Positions 45,939 through 54,737 of a DNA stretch of 64,000 nt are shown one piece after another (position 1 is the first letter of the stretch; the number at the start of each line of letters is the position of its first letter). The DNA comes from Halapricum hydrolyticum. GTDB lineage: Archaea > Halobacteriota > Halobacteria > Halobacteriales > Haloarculaceae. The notes beneath the pieces were generated by a model, which was not told the origin of the DNA, ran no database searches, and saw nothing but the letters and a program-made list of their open reading frames with translations. The position numbers and the translations under genes were made by a program. The stretch spans positions 4,017-68,016 of the forward strand of contig NZ_JAOPKC010000014.1 in assembly GCF_025517535.1 (NCBI RefSeq). The letters run 5' to 3'.

Positions 45939-46217
45939 ATGGCTGAACAGAAGGGACGCACCGGGAGCGCGGGCCGGTTCGGTGCCCGCTACGGGCGCGT
46001 TGCCCGGCGTCGCGTCGCCGAGATCGAAGCCGAAATGCACGACGACCACACCTGTCCCCAGTGCGGCGAGGACCGCGTCGACCGCCAGGGAACCGGCATC
46101 TGGGAGTGTCAGGCTTGCGGGTACGCTTTCACCGGCGGTGCCTACCAGCCCGAGACGCCCGCCGGCAAGACTGTCCGGCGCTCGATCCGCGCGGCACTGT
46201 CCGAGGACGAAGAATAA
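45939..46217 (+). CDS. rpl37ae: 50S ribosomal protein L37Ae (eL43)
   Basis: This 92-residue zinc-ribbon ribosomal protein has basic N-terminal sequence GSAGRFGARYGRVARRRVAEIE, cysteine pairs CPQC (39-42) and CQAC (56-59) that bind zinc, and the family segment GYAFTGGAYQPETPAGKTV. The start follows a short AT-rich stretch. It is the first gene of the L37Ae-RpoP-Pcc1 operon, with 25 bases to rpoP. Confidence 0.96.
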   Translation: MAEQKGRTGSAGRFGARYGRVARRRVAEIEAEMHDDHTCPQCGEDRVDRQGTGIWECQACGYAFTGGAYQPETPAGKTVRRSIRAALSEDEE

Positions 46218-46242
46218 CTGGCTCCAGCCACAAACTATAGAT

Positions 46243-46377
46243 ATGAGCTACAAGTGTTCTCGCTGCAAGCGCGACGTCGAACTGGATTCCTACGGCGGCG
46301 TCCGCTGTCCGTACTGCGGACACCGCGTGCTCCTCAAGGAGCGCGCCCCGGACGTCAAGGAAGTCGACGTCGAGTGA
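46243..46377 (+). CDS. rpoP: DNA-directed RNA polymerase subunit P
   Basis: This 44-residue archaeal RpoP (Rpb12 homologue) has a single zinc ribbon, YKCSRCKRDVELD then VRCPYCGHRVLLKERAP, and both cysteine pairs are intact. It binds near Rpo3/Rpo10 in RNA polymerase. The length is typical. It lies in the operon between rpl37ae and pcc1. Confidence 0.95.
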   Translation: MSYKCSRCKRDVELDSYGGVRCPYCGHRVLLKERAPDVKEVDVE

Positions 46378-46459
46378 TCGTGGCCGGTGTAAACCTGTGT
46401 CAGGTCGACCACACGGCCCCGTGTGGTCGCAACGACGAACCGTTACGGCGATCACGATA

Positions 46460-46717
46460 ATGGATCACGAAGCCGTTTTCACTGCCGTCTACGAGTCCGA
46501 CGTCCGTGCGCGTCGCGTCAAGCGCAGCGTCGAACTCGAAGCCGGCGACATCGAAGGCGACCGAACAGTCGCGACTGTCGACCGTGACGGCAACCGCCTG
46601 ACGATCACGATCGAAGCGGCCGATCTGATCGCGCTGCGCGCCGGCATCAACACCTGGCTGTCGCTCGTCGACGTCGCCGAGCGCTGCAGCGGCGTCGACG
46701 CCGTCGCCATCGACTAG
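46460..46717 (+). CDS. pcc1: KEOPS complex subunit Pcc1
   Basis: This 85-residue Pcc1 homologue is the dimerisation subunit of the KEOPS complex that makes N6-threonylcarbamoyladenosine 37 in tRNAs. It shows the KH-like beta-alpha pattern: FTAVYESDVRARRVKRSVELEA, then ITIEAADLIALRAGINTWLSLVDVAE. The position directly behind rpoP is the conserved archaeal arrangement. The start ATG at 46460 leaves 82 bases after rpoP. Confidence 0.9.
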   Translation: MDHEAVFTAVYESDVRARRVKRSVELEAGDIEGDRTVATVDRDGNRLTITIEAADLIALRAGINTWLSLVDVAERCSGVDAVAID

Positions 46718-46773
46718 AATGCTTTCGGTTGCGCGGTCGATCGACTAGACGAGTCTGGAGTCGGCTGCGTCAA

Positions 46774-47919
46774 TCACTCCGGCAGGTGAAACTCGATCGC
46801 GGCCCCCTGTCCGAAGCCGACACATTCGGTCGCTAGCCCCAGCTCCGCGTCGCGCCTGTGCATCTCGTGGATCAGCGTCACGGGCAGACGTGCCCCGGAC
46901 GCCCCGAGCGGATGGCCAATGGCGATCGCACCGCCGTTGACGTTGAATATCTCGTCGTCGAAACCCAGTTCGCGCTGGCAGTACAGCGTCTGTGAGGCGA
47001 ACGCCTCGTTCAACTCGACGAGGTCGTACTCGTCGAGATCACGCCCGGTCCGCTCGGCGAGCTGGCGCACGGCCGGCACGGGACCGATCCCCATCTCGGT
47101 CGGGTCGACGCCGACGACCTCGTGAGCACCCACTTTCGCCAGGACCGGCAGATCGTGCTCGTCGGCGAACGACTTCGAGGTCATCAGCACGCCGGCGGCA
47201 CCGTCGCTGACCTGCGAGGCGTTGCCCGGCGTGACTGTCCCGTCGGATTTGAACACCGTCGGCAGGCCGGCGAGCGTCTCCAGGTTCGTGTCTCGACGGA
47301 TTCCCTCGTCTTCCTCGACGGTGTCGCCGTCGGTCTCGATCGGGACGATCTCGTCGTCGAACCGCCCGGAGTCAGTTGCCTCGGCTGCGCGCTCGTGGCT
47401 CCGCAGGGCGTATTCGTCCTGGGCCTGTCTACTGACGTCGTATTTCTCGGCGACCGCCTCGGCGGTCATCCCCATCTGCAACTCGCCGATGTTGTACAGT
47501 TGCGCGAGTCGGGGGTGGACGTTGTGCGTGTTCTCGCCCATCTTCACCCGGGACATCGACTCCATGCCGCCGGCGACCACGCAGTCGCGCTGGCCGGCGG
47601 CGATGGCGTCCGCCCCGCGCATGATCGCCTCCGCAGAGGAGGCACACCACCGGTTGATCGTCGTCGCCGGTACCGACTCGCCGAGCTCCGAGAGCAGGGC
47701 GATTACCCGCGCGACGTTGTTGCCCTGCTCGTCGCGCTGCTGGGCGCAGCCCCACAGCAGGTCGTCCACGTCGTCTCCGTCAAGCCCCGTCGCCGCGAGC
47801 ATCTCGTCGATCAACGGGACCGACAGGTCTTCGCTCCGGACGTCGGCATAGACGCCGTCTTCTTTCCCCTGTGGCGTTCGCACCGCCTGCACGATCACTG
47901 GCGTAGAATCTGTCATCAT
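46774..47919 (-). CDS. Acetyl-CoA acetyltransferase (thiolase)
   Basis: This 381-residue thiolase condenses two acetyl-CoA or cleaves 3-ketoacyl-CoA. The nucleophilic Cys lies in TTINRWCASSAEAI (Cys92), the catalytic His in NVNGGAIAIGHPLGASGAR and the second Cys in ATECVGFGQGAA. The second of two tandem Met codons (47916) may be the real start. Archaeal thiolases often pair with an OB-fold zinc protein or HMG-CoA synthase; neither is next to it here. A lipid or fatty-acid oxidation role is equally possible. Confidence 0.88.
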   Translation of the reverse strand: MMTDSTPVIVQAVRTPQGKEDGVYADVRSEDLSVPLIDEMLAATGLDGDDVDDLLWGCAQQRDEQGNNVARVIALLSELGESVPATTINRWCASSAEAIMRGADAIAAGQRDCVVAGGMESMSRVKMGENTHNVHPRLAQLYNIGELQMGMTAEAVAEKYDVSRQAQDEYALRSHERAAEATDSGRFDDEIVPIETDGDTVEEDEGIRRDTNLETLAGLPTVFKSDGTVTPGNASQVSDGAAGVLMTSKSFADEHDLPVLAKVGAHEVVGVDPTEMGIGPVPAVRQLAERTGRDLDEYDLVELNEAFASQTLYCQRELGFDDEIFNVNGGAIAIGHPLGASGARLPVTLIHEMHRRDAELGLATECVGFGQGAAIEFHLPE

Positions 47920-48311
47920 CTATTGCTGGAGTACCGGCCTGTTAACGATTGTCCAACCGGAAACGGATTGTCTGTGGTGGCCGGGGCGACGCCCCTAACA
48001 ATATCCGTGCTGATCGTCTCTGACTGCTTCGACAATTGAATTCGGCCGAAGGCGAAGGTAGGGCACAGAGCGACCATTTGGGACCCGAAATCGCAGCTTC
48101 GTTCGAAGAATCTGAAACGGCCGAGATCGCAAACCCGATGCACTGCTAAACGATTTTAGGAACGCCCTCTAAACCGCAGGCGTTCGTACGAGCACGGCGG
48201 GATTCGAACCACGCGAACACGATCGCTCGCTCCGCTCGCGCTGCGTGTTCTCTGCTTCGAATCCCCTGCGTGCTGCGGTTCAGCACGCTTTACTCCCGTT
48301 CAGCGGCTTCA
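47920..48311. other. Intergenic region upstream of thiolase and behind tRNA-Arg
   Basis: About 390 bases. It holds the thiolase promoter region near 47930-47960 and, at 48190-48284, a tRNA-derived imperfect palindrome (listed separately). No coding sequence is supported. Confidence 0.5.
48190..48284. repeat. tRNA 3'-end remnant within an imperfect palindrome
   Basis: GAGCACGGCGGGATTCGAAC and the bases CACG after it (48190-48213) match the 3' end of the neighbouring tRNA-Arg with two substitutions and one deletion. About 50 bases on, TTCGAATCCCCTGCGTGC appears in opposite orientation, with GAACACG and CGTGTTC arms inside. It looks like an attachment-site remnant or a decayed tRNA pair. Confidence 0.6.
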
Positions 48312-48386
48312 CGGGCACGGTGGGATTCGAACCCACGACCGTCGGATTAGAAGTCCGACGCTCTATCCGGACTGAGCTACGTGCCC
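48312..48386 (-). tRNA. tRNA-Arg (anticodon TCT)
   Basis: The minus strand folds as a canonical tRNA. The 7-bp acceptor GGGCACG/CGTGCCC is followed by discriminator G. The D-arm is GCTCAGTCCGGATAGAGC. The anticodon arm is GTCGGA with loop CTTCTAA, giving anticodon TCT, and a 5-bp T-arm surrounds TTCGAAT. There is no intron and CCA is not encoded. It reads AGA codons, which are rare in this genome. Confidence 0.93.
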
Positions 48387-48461
48387 TCAGTCATCGATTG
48401 CACGCTCGTTTTAAAAACAGTAGTGATTGCCGATAGAGCCACGTGCCGGCCACCACGTCTC

Positions 48462-49559
48462 TCACGCGGGATCGGTTCGCTTGCCGAACCGCGATTCGGC
48501 GATCGCGAACGCGAGCGTGCTCGACAGGCCGAGCAGCGTGCCGGCGGTGAGCATGAGCGCCAGATACGACAGGTCGGCGTACTCGTACTCCAGGAAGTAC
48601 ACCGCGACGGCGTGCAGGATCGCCGCGATCGAGACGATATAAAAGGGCGCGTTGAGATGGCGCCACTCGAAGGTCCCCGCGAGGTACTCGTCGGTGACGC
48701 GTCCGAGACTGCTGGTCACGCCGGCGGCAGCGAACCACCGGATCGCGCCCGCGATGACCGCGGCGATGACTTCGATGACGCCGAGCGGGTCGCTGTCGGC
48801 CTGAGCGGTCTGCAGCGTCTGATACCCGCTGGCGCTCCCGATCAACAGGAGGACGCCTGCGACGAGATAGGTCACCAGCGTTACACGACCGGCGTACAAC
48901 CCCGAGAGAAGCCGGTCGACCGCCCCGTCGAGGCGCTCCCCGAGTCCGAACCCGCGAGAGAGCAGATACAGCCCGAGCAGTCCGGAGACGAGCCCGAACA
49001 CGTCGCCCTGCTTCCCGAGCAGATCAGCCACCACGGCGAGCGGATAGATCAACAGCACGATCCCCAGCGGCACCAGGATCGTCCCGCGAGTCTCGGGATC
49101 GTCCAGCACCTGCTTGATAGTGTAGTACATCGACTCCAGATCCTGGGCCTGCCTGACGACGACCCGACGGACGCCGTCGATCTTGACCCGCGATCGGATC
49201 ACTGGCACGACGCTCTCGTCCTGTGCGCCGTCGGTGACCAGCAGCGCGCGAACGTCCTCGCCCGTGGTGAGTCGAGCCAGCACCTCGTCGAGTTCCTCAC
49301 CGACCGCACGATTGGCCGCGACGTCGCTTCCCTCGAGTCCCGTGACCGCCGCGATCTCGACGCTCTCGCCCCCCTCGTCGACGAGGTCGTCGTAGATGTG
49401 CAACCCCTCGAAGAGGACGTTGAGATCGCTGTCCTCGGGGTCGGCGGTGGCGAACTCGACCGCGGCGTCCTCGACGGCGTCGCGGCCGACGACCGGCGTC
49501 TCGATGCCGGTTTTGCGGCCAATGTCGTCGTCGAGGTCGATGCACAACACCAGCAGCAT
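48462..49559 (-). CDS. DUF373 family membrane protein
   Basis: This 365-residue protein of archaeal family DUF373 has a soluble N-terminal domain (about 1-140) starting MLLVLCIDLDDDIGRKTGIETP with conserved Asp residues, followed by about six membrane helices from 155 onward (LVPLGIVLLIYPLAVVADLL, VTLVTYLVAGVLLLIGS and others). ATG at 49559 is preferred; the preceding codon is an in-frame GTG. The N-terminal domain resembles a ligand- or nucleotide-binding fold, but the function is unknown. Confidence 0.85.
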   Translation of the reverse strand: MLLVLCIDLDDDIGRKTGIETPVVGRDAVEDAAVEFATADPEDSDLNVLFEGLHIYDDLVDEGGESVEIAAVTGLEGSDVAANRAVGEELDEVLARLTTGEDVRALLVTDGAQDESVVPVIRSRVKIDGVRRVVVRQAQDLESMYYTIKQVLDDPETRGTILVPLGIVLLIYPLAVVADLLGKQGDVFGLVSGLLGLYLLSRGFGLGERLDGAVDRLLSGLYAGRVTLVTYLVAGVLLLIGSASGYQTLQTAQADSDPLGVIEVIAAVIAGAIRWFAAAGVTSSLGRVTDEYLAGTFEWRHLNAPFYIVSIAAILHAVAVYFLEYEYADLSYLALMLTAGTLLGLSSTLAFAIAESRFGKRTDPA

Positions 49560-49613
49560 CACGCGTTGGTAGGCGATCCCACCATATGGGCTTTCGGCAT
49601 CCGCGCTCGCGTA

Positions 49614-50774
49614 TTAGCCGAGATCGAAGTGCTCGGCGGCAGTCTCCATGTCCTTGTCGCCCCGGCCGCTGAGATTGACGACGATCGTCTCGTGATCGGT
49701 CTCTTCGAGAACCCGCTTGGCCATCGCGAGGCCGTGGCTCGTCTCCAGCGCGGGGATGATGCCCTCCTCCTCGCTGAGCGTCCGGAACGCGTCGAGTGCC
49801 TCGTCGTCGGTGATCGCCCGATACTGGGCGCGACCGGTCTCGCGGAACATCGCGTGTTCGGGGCCGACGCCAGGGTAGTCGAGGCCGGCCGACACGGAGT
49901 GTACTTCGGTGTCGTCGTCGATGACCCGCGTCTTCATGCCGTGAATCACGTCGTCGCTGCCGTCGTCGAGCGGCGCGGCGTGCCGCTGTGAGTCCGCGCC
50001 TTCGCCACCGCCCTCGCCGCCGTAGAAGGCGACGTCGTCGTCACGGAACGCGTGGAAGAGCCCGATCGCGTTCGAGCCACCGCCGACGCAGGCGACCGCG
50101 GCGTCGGGGAGGTGTCCGATCTGTTCGAGGCTCTGCTCGCGTGCCTCTTTGCCGATGACGGACTGGAACTCCCGGACCATCCGCGGGAACGGATCCGGGC
50201 CGACGACACTGCCGACTAGGTAGTGCGTCGCCTCGATGTTCTGTGCGAAGTCCTCCAGCGCCGTGTCGACCGCGTCGGCGAGCCCTTCGCCACCCCGGGT
50301 GACTTCTGTCACGGTCGCACCCATCAGTCGCATGCGGAAGACGTTCATCCGCTGGCGCTCGATGTCCTTGCGGCCCATGTAGATCTCGGTGTCCATGTCG
50401 AACAGGGCACCGGCCATCGCCGTCGCGGTACCGTGCTGACCGGCTCCGGTCTCGGCGATCAGCCGCTCCTTGCCGGCCTCCCTCGCGAGCAGCGCCTGCC
50501 CGACCGCGTTGTTGATCTTGTGTGCGCCGCCGTGCAGCAGGTCCTCGCGCTTCAGGTAGATCTCGCCACCCCACCGCTCCGAGAGGTTCTCGGCGTGATA
50601 CAGCGGCGTCGGTCGTCCGGCGTACTGCCGGAGAATCGATCGGAACTCCTCCAGGAACGCTTCGTCTCGAACGATCCCGTCGAACGCCTCCGCAAGGTGT
50701 TCCAGCGGTTCTTCCAGCATCTCGGGGACGTGTCGGCCCCCGTAACCCTCGAAATCACCAGTGTCCTCTGACAT
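49614..50774 (-). CDS. trpB: Tryptophan synthase beta chain
   Basis: This 386-residue PLP enzyme joins indole and serine. The PLP lysine is at about 86 in HGGAHKINNAVGQ, the catalytic Glu follows in RLIAETGAGQHGTATA, the phosphate-binding loop is CVGGGSNAIGLF, and the C-terminal signature is VNLSGRGDKDM. It is of the TrpB1 type by length. No trpA, trpC or other trp gene flanks it, so it is separated from the usual cluster. The ATG at 50774 gives MSEDTGDFEGYGG. Confidence 0.94.
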   Translation of the reverse strand: MSEDTGDFEGYGGRHVPEMLEEPLEHLAEAFDGIVRDEAFLEEFRSILRQYAGRPTPLYHAENLSERWGGEIYLKREDLLHGGAHKINNAVGQALLAREAGKERLIAETGAGQHGTATAMAGALFDMDTEIYMGRKDIERQRMNVFRMRLMGATVTEVTRGGEGLADAVDTALEDFAQNIEATHYLVGSVVGPDPFPRMVREFQSVIGKEAREQSLEQIGHLPDAAVACVGGGSNAIGLFHAFRDDDVAFYGGEGGGEGADSQRHAAPLDDGSDDVIHGMKTRVIDDDTEVHSVSAGLDYPGVGPEHAMFRETGRAQYRAITDDEALDAFRTLSEEEGIIPALETSHGLAMAKRVLEETDHETIVVNLSGRGDKDMETAAEHFDLG

Positions 50775-50858
50775 CGCCTGAAACATCGGGACTGGCGCTC
50801 ATAACTGTGGCGTCCCGAAGGACGAGTCCTTTTGTCGCTGCGAGCCCCAGCGACGGAT

Positions 50859-51398
50859 GTGGACACGATCGAAGTCAGTACCGTCGTCTATCGGCCGAAA
50901 TCCGACGTGTACGAGTTTCTCGTCGATTTCCCGCGCTACGCCGTTCTCTCGGAACACCTCCGGGACGTCCGCCAGGACGGCGACGGGTCGGCCGGGACGA
51001 GCTATCGACTGCACTTTGCCTGGTGGAAACTCTCCTATACGGCACACTCGATGGTGACCGATCTCGACCCACCGGAGCGGATCGACTGGGAACTCACGAA
51101 AGATCTCGACGCTCGCGGGTCCTGGGTGCTGGAATCGGGACGTCCGCCCGAAGACCGGGACGACGCGACGCGGATCCGGTTCGTCGTCCACTACGATCCA
51201 CATTCGGCCGGGAAGGGGACGATCGATCTCCCCCGATTCGTCTCACTGGGCTGGGTGATCGAGAAGGTCAAACCGCTCGTCCGCAGGGAGGCCGAGCGGA
51301 TCGTCGAACGGCTCGTGGCCGAACTGGAGGGTGAATCACGGGCAGTCGAGCTCGACATCCACACGACGCCGGACGGCTCGGCTCCGGGTTCGCCGTAG
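50859..51398 (+). CDS. SRPBCC-family protein (coenzyme Q-binding-like)
   Basis: This 179-residue START-like protein begins at GTG with MDTIEVSTVVYRPKSDVYEFLVDFPRYAVLSEHLR, the characteristic first strand plus helices of SRPBCC proteins. The body has alternating beta strands, and a long C-terminal helix (VKPLVRREAERIVERLVAEL) would cap the ligand pocket. It is divergent from trpB with an 84-base gap. The ligand is unknown. Confidence 0.75.
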   Translation: MDTIEVSTVVYRPKSDVYEFLVDFPRYAVLSEHLRDVRQDGDGSAGTSYRLHFAWWKLSYTAHSMVTDLDPPERIDWELTKDLDARGSWVLESGRPPEDRDDATRIRFVVHYDPHSAGKGTIDLPRFVSLGWVIEKVKPLVRREAERIVERLVAELEGESRAVELDIHTTPDGSAPGSP

Positions 51399-51412
51399 TC
51401 GCTGCCAGAAGA

Positions 51413-52030
51413 TCAGGCTTCAGGTTCGCCGTAGTCGCCGCCATATTTCATGAAGAAGTACGCCAGGCCGAGCGTCGAGACCATCGCGACGCCCGAGGCG
51501 ACGCCGAGCGCCTTCGCGTCACCCGGCACGGTCGGGCCGGCCTCGCCACCGACCTCGACGGTGGGGACGTCGTCGCCGACGGCAAGTGCCCCGAGCATGC
51601 CGAGATCACGATGTGGATTGCAGTAGTAAGTGACGATCCCCGACTCCTCGAAGGTCCGTTCGTAGGTATAGCCTTCCTGGTCGATCGTATCCCCGGACGT
51701 GAAGTCGGTGTTCTCGCCGACGACGTTGTGCGCGCCGCCCTCGCCGGTCCACTCCCAGACGATGGTCGTCCCGGGATCGACCCAGACAGCAGGGGGATCG
51801 AACGCGTAGCCGCTGCTGCCGGCACCGACCGCGATCGTCACCTCCTCCTGCCCCCGCAGATCGACCGTCGACCCGTCGAAAACGTTCGCGCCACTGAGAT
51901 AGCCGCTGTAATCCGGCTGCTCGGCCGCCTGGGCTGTCGCCGACCCGCTGGCCGCGATCGCACCCGCCCCGGCCGCACCGCCAGCCGTCGCTCTGAGAAA
52001 GTCACGTCGAGACGTCTCTGGTTCAGCCAT
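51413..52030 (-). CDS. Halocyanin-like blue copper protein with C-terminal membrane anchor
   Basis: This 205-residue exported electron carrier has a Tat signal, SRRDFLRATAGGAAGAGAIA (7-26). A plastocyanin-type domain (about 40-155) supplies the copper ligands His101 (GGAHNVV), Cys137 and His140 (YYCNPH) and Met145 (LGML). A C-terminal helix (about 174-194) anchors it to the membrane. Halocyanins shuttle electrons in the haloarchaeal respiratory chain. It is monocistronic; the branched element 52092-52181 lies in its upstream region. Confidence 0.87.
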   Translation of the reverse strand: MAEPETSRRDFLRATAGGAAGAGAIAASGSATAQAAEQPDYSGYLSGANVFDGSTVDLRGQEEVTIAVGAGSSGYAFDPPAVWVDPGTTIVWEWTGEGGAHNVVGENTDFTSGDTIDQEGYTYERTFEESGIVTYYCNPHRDLGMLGALAVGDDVPTVEVGGEAGPTVPGDAKALGVASGVAMVSTLGLAYFFMKYGGDYGEPEA

Positions 52031-52091
52031 AGCCGTCGCTTTCAGGTGGCGACTACTGAAGATAGCGAAACCAGCGGTTATTGCTTATAGT

Positions 52092-52181
52092 GATTATCGT
52101 AGAATTCTATCGATTTCGCTGGGGAAACTGGATCCCAGAATCCGGTCGGAGATGAGCCGCCTCCGACCGGCTACGATAATC
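52092..52181. repeat. Branched inverted-repeat element between idsA and the halocyanin gene
   Basis: The outer arms GATTATCGTAG (52092-52102) and CTACGATAATC (52171-52181) enclose two hairpins: CTGGG/CCCAG (52119-52138) and a perfect 10-bp stem CCGGTCGGAG/CTCCGACCGG (52142-52170). The whole fills the gap just behind the idsA stop. It may be a processing or termination structure or a small mobile repeat. Confidence 0.65.
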
Positions 52182-52185
52182 GCTA

Positions 52186-53250
52186 TCACTGTTCGCGCTC
52201 GATGACGAACCGCGTGAACGTCGACAGTCGCTCGGCGATCCCCGGATCGAGTTCCGCCTCGGGGAGGCTCTCTCTGGCCCGTTGGGCCAGTTCTTCCGCA
52301 CGCTCGCGAGCGTATTCGATGCTCCCGGCCGACTGGTAGATCTCGATAGCTTCCATGATCTCTCCGTCGGTGTTCTCCTCGGCCCAGAGGATCTCTTCGA
52401 GGCGGGCCACGTCTTCCGGCGGCGCGTGTTCGGCAGCGTGAATCGCCATCAGGGTCTTTTTCCCCTCGCGGATGTCGTTGCCGAACTCCTTGCCGAACTC
52501 GCCGGCCTGGTCGAGCGTGTGTTCGACGTCAAGGATGTCGTCGCCGATCTGGAACGCGATACTCATCTGCTCGGCGTATTCGGCGACGCGTCGTTCGGTC
52601 TCCGCGGACTGGCCGGTAATGATGGCGGGCAGTCGGGCGACGATCCGGCCGATACAGCCCGTCTTGCACGCGCTCATTTCGCAGTATTCCGACTCGCTGG
52701 CCCGGATCCCCTTCTCGTTGTGCCACCAGATGTCCATCCCCTGGCCGAGGTGCGTCCGGTTCAGCTCGTACATCAACATCTCGTATATCTCCAGGCGAGT
52801 CTCTGCATCGATATCCCCGGAGTTCCGGGTGATGATCTTCAGCGGCAGGAAATACATCGCATTACCTGCGTTCAACGCGACGTCGACACCGTATTCCAGA
52901 TGCAGGGCGGGTTCGCCGCGGCGTTTGCTCGCCCCGTCCTCGACGTCGTCGACGATGATCGTCCCGTTGTGCAGGATCTCGGGGATGATCGCGTAGCGCA
53001 GATAGTCCATCGGATCCGCACCGAACCCATCGAACAGTTGCACCGCCAGGACGGCCCGCCACCGCTTTCCGCCGCGATCCAGGAGATCCCAGATCGGATC
53101 CGAAAGCGCCTGCTGGATCGCGTCCGGATCGTAGGCGTACGTCGGCGCGCCGAAAAAGTCCGTCAGATACTGCTCGTCGATGTCCCGTGGGAGTACCTCG
53201 GCGATCGCCTCGTCGATGACTGGCTGCCAGTCAGCAAGTACGTCCCGCAT
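52186..53250 (-). CDS. idsA: Geranylgeranyl/farnesyl diphosphate synthase
   Basis: This 354-residue trans-prenyltransferase makes the C20 (or C25) chains of archaeal lipids. The first aspartate-rich motif is IIVDDVEDGASKRRGEP (DDVED near 99-103), the second is QIGDDILDVE (near 234-243), and the substrate-binding GGKRWR segment lies near 60-65. The length matches haloarchaeal IdsA-type enzymes. The ATG at 53250 gives MRDVLADWQPVIDEA. The stop lies at the foot of a branched inverted-repeat element. Confidence 0.9.
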   Translation of the reverse strand: MRDVLADWQPVIDEAIAEVLPRDIDEQYLTDFFGAPTYAYDPDAIQQALSDPIWDLLDRGGKRWRAVLAVQLFDGFGADPMDYLRYAIIPEILHNGTIIVDDVEDGASKRRGEPALHLEYGVDVALNAGNAMYFLPLKIITRNSGDIDAETRLEIYEMLMYELNRTHLGQGMDIWWHNEKGIRASESEYCEMSACKTGCIGRIVARLPAIITGQSAETERRVAEYAEQMSIAFQIGDDILDVEHTLDQAGEFGKEFGNDIREGKKTLMAIHAAEHAPPEDVARLEEILWAEENTDGEIMEAIEIYQSAGSIEYARERAEELAQRARESLPEAELDPGIAERLSTFTRFVIEREQ

Positions 53251-53311
53251 ACCACGTTCCTCGCCCCGGTACCACTAAAAATCTGACCCCTCGTCCGAAG
53301 TGATGCGTCGC

Positions 53312-54658
53312 TCACGTCGGTTCGGGTGAGGCTTCGAGTTGACCGGCCTTCGCGCGCGTCTGCTCGACGATTTCGGGGCGACCCTCGAACTCGATCACGA
53401 TCTGTTCGCCGTATTCGACGCCCTCGACGTGCGCGTGGTCGTGAATCCAGGATACCAGGCTCATCGCGTCATCGGTCATCGGGAGCACGAGGCGCTCGCG
53501 CTGTAACGCCGGCAGCGCGTCGTCGATCCGTTCCCGGAGCGTCTCGATGTTCTGGCCCTCTTTGGCGCTGACAGCCACTGGATTCGGCGCGAGTGCCGAC
53601 AGCGCCTCGCGCTTTCGTTGCAACTCGGCTTCGTCGACGGCGTCGATCTTGTTCAACACGGTGAGGATCGGCGCCTCGTTGCGCTCGTAGAGGGTGTCGT
53701 GGCTTGTGACCAGTTTCTCGCGAATCTCCTCGACGGGCTCGCTCACGTCGATGACGAGCAACACGAGGTCGGCCCGGTAGACCGAATCCAGCGTCGACTT
53801 GAACGACTCGACCAGCCAGTGGGGGAGATCCGAGATGAACCCGACGGTGTCGGTCACCAGCACGTCCCGTCGGTCGAGCTCGGCCTTGCGAGTCGTCGTG
53901 CCGAGCGTCGTGAACAGGCGATCCTCGCTTTCGGCGGTCGTGTCCAGATCCGGATGGAGGTCCTCGTTGTCCTCGACGCCCAGATCGTCAGCGAGCCGGC
54001 GCAACAGCGTCGACTTGCCGGCGTTAGTGTAGCCGGCCAGCGCCACCAGATCGAACCCCGACTCGCGGCGCTGCTCGCGACGGTGCTGTTCGGTCTCCTC
54101 GATCGTCTCCAGTTCCTCGCGGATGTTGGCGATCTGGTTTTTGATGTCCTGCTCGCGGCTCTCGTCGTACTCGCCGAGCCCCATGAACCCGGGCCGCTCG
54201 TCGCGCTTGGCGAGGCTGGCCTTGGCCTCCGCACGCGGGAGTTCGTAGCGCAACTCGGCGAGTTCGACCTGCAGTTGCGCCTTGCGAGTCTGTGCCCGCT
54301 GGCCGAAGATCTCCAGGATGAGCCGGAACCGATCCAGGATCCGGACGCCCTCGGGAAGTTCGTTGCCGAGATTGTAGGTCTGGTAGGGCCCGAGCTGGTT
54401 GTCGAAGATCACGACCGAGGCCCCGGTCCGCGCGACGACCTCCGCCAGCCGCTCGGCTTTGCCTTTCCCGATGTGGAAGGCAGGGTCTTCCGTTCGGGTC
54501 TGCGTCAGTTCGTCCACGACCTCGTAGCCCGCCGCACGGGCCAGATCTCGGATTTCAGCGGTGTCGGCACTCCCCGAATCGACCCGCTTTGCGATGACCG
54601 CGGTTTCGGCGTTGGTGCGTGTCTCCGTCACTCGTCTGCGGGTAGGAGACGCGGCCAT
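53312..54658 (-). CDS. hflX: GTPase HflX
   Basis: This 448-residue ribosome-associated GTPase has an N-terminal HflX domain including FHIGKGKAERLAEVV and VIFDNQLGPYQTYNL, and a coiled-coil region (about 150-200). The G domain has G1 GYTNAGKSTLL (about 215-225), G3 DTVGFISDLPHWLVESF, G4 NKID and G5 VSAKEG. HflX splits stalled ribosomes. The ATG at 54658 gives MAASPTRRRVTETR. It is preceded by purM on the same strand after 172 bases containing two hairpins. Confidence 0.92.
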   Translation of the reverse strand: MAASPTRRRVTETRTNAETAVIAKRVDSGSADTAEIRDLARAAGYEVVDELTQTRTEDPAFHIGKGKAERLAEVVARTGASVVIFDNQLGPYQTYNLGNELPEGVRILDRFRLILEIFGQRAQTRKAQLQVELAELRYELPRAEAKASLAKRDERPGFMGLGEYDESREQDIKNQIANIREELETIEETEQHRREQRRESGFDLVALAGYTNAGKSTLLRRLADDLGVEDNEDLHPDLDTTAESEDRLFTTLGTTTRKAELDRRDVLVTDTVGFISDLPHWLVESFKSTLDSVYRADLVLLVIDVSEPVEEIREKLVTSHDTLYERNEAPILTVLNKIDAVDEAELQRKREALSALAPNPVAVSAKEGQNIETLRERIDDALPALQRERLVLPMTDDAMSLVSWIHDHAHVEGVEYGEQIVIEFEGRPEIVEQTRAKAGQLEASPEPT

Positions 54659-54737
54659 ATAACTTTGTTTCGACCAGCGTCTACCGGGCGATGAACACAG
54701 GATCTGCAAGAAGAATTCGGCGTCTGCAAAGGGGAAT

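Noticed and set aside
49614..50774. trpB as part of a novel operon with DUF373
   Set aside because: The genes share a strand, but trpB is an ordinary tryptophan synthase beta chain. Separation from trpA is notable but not enough to claim a new system.
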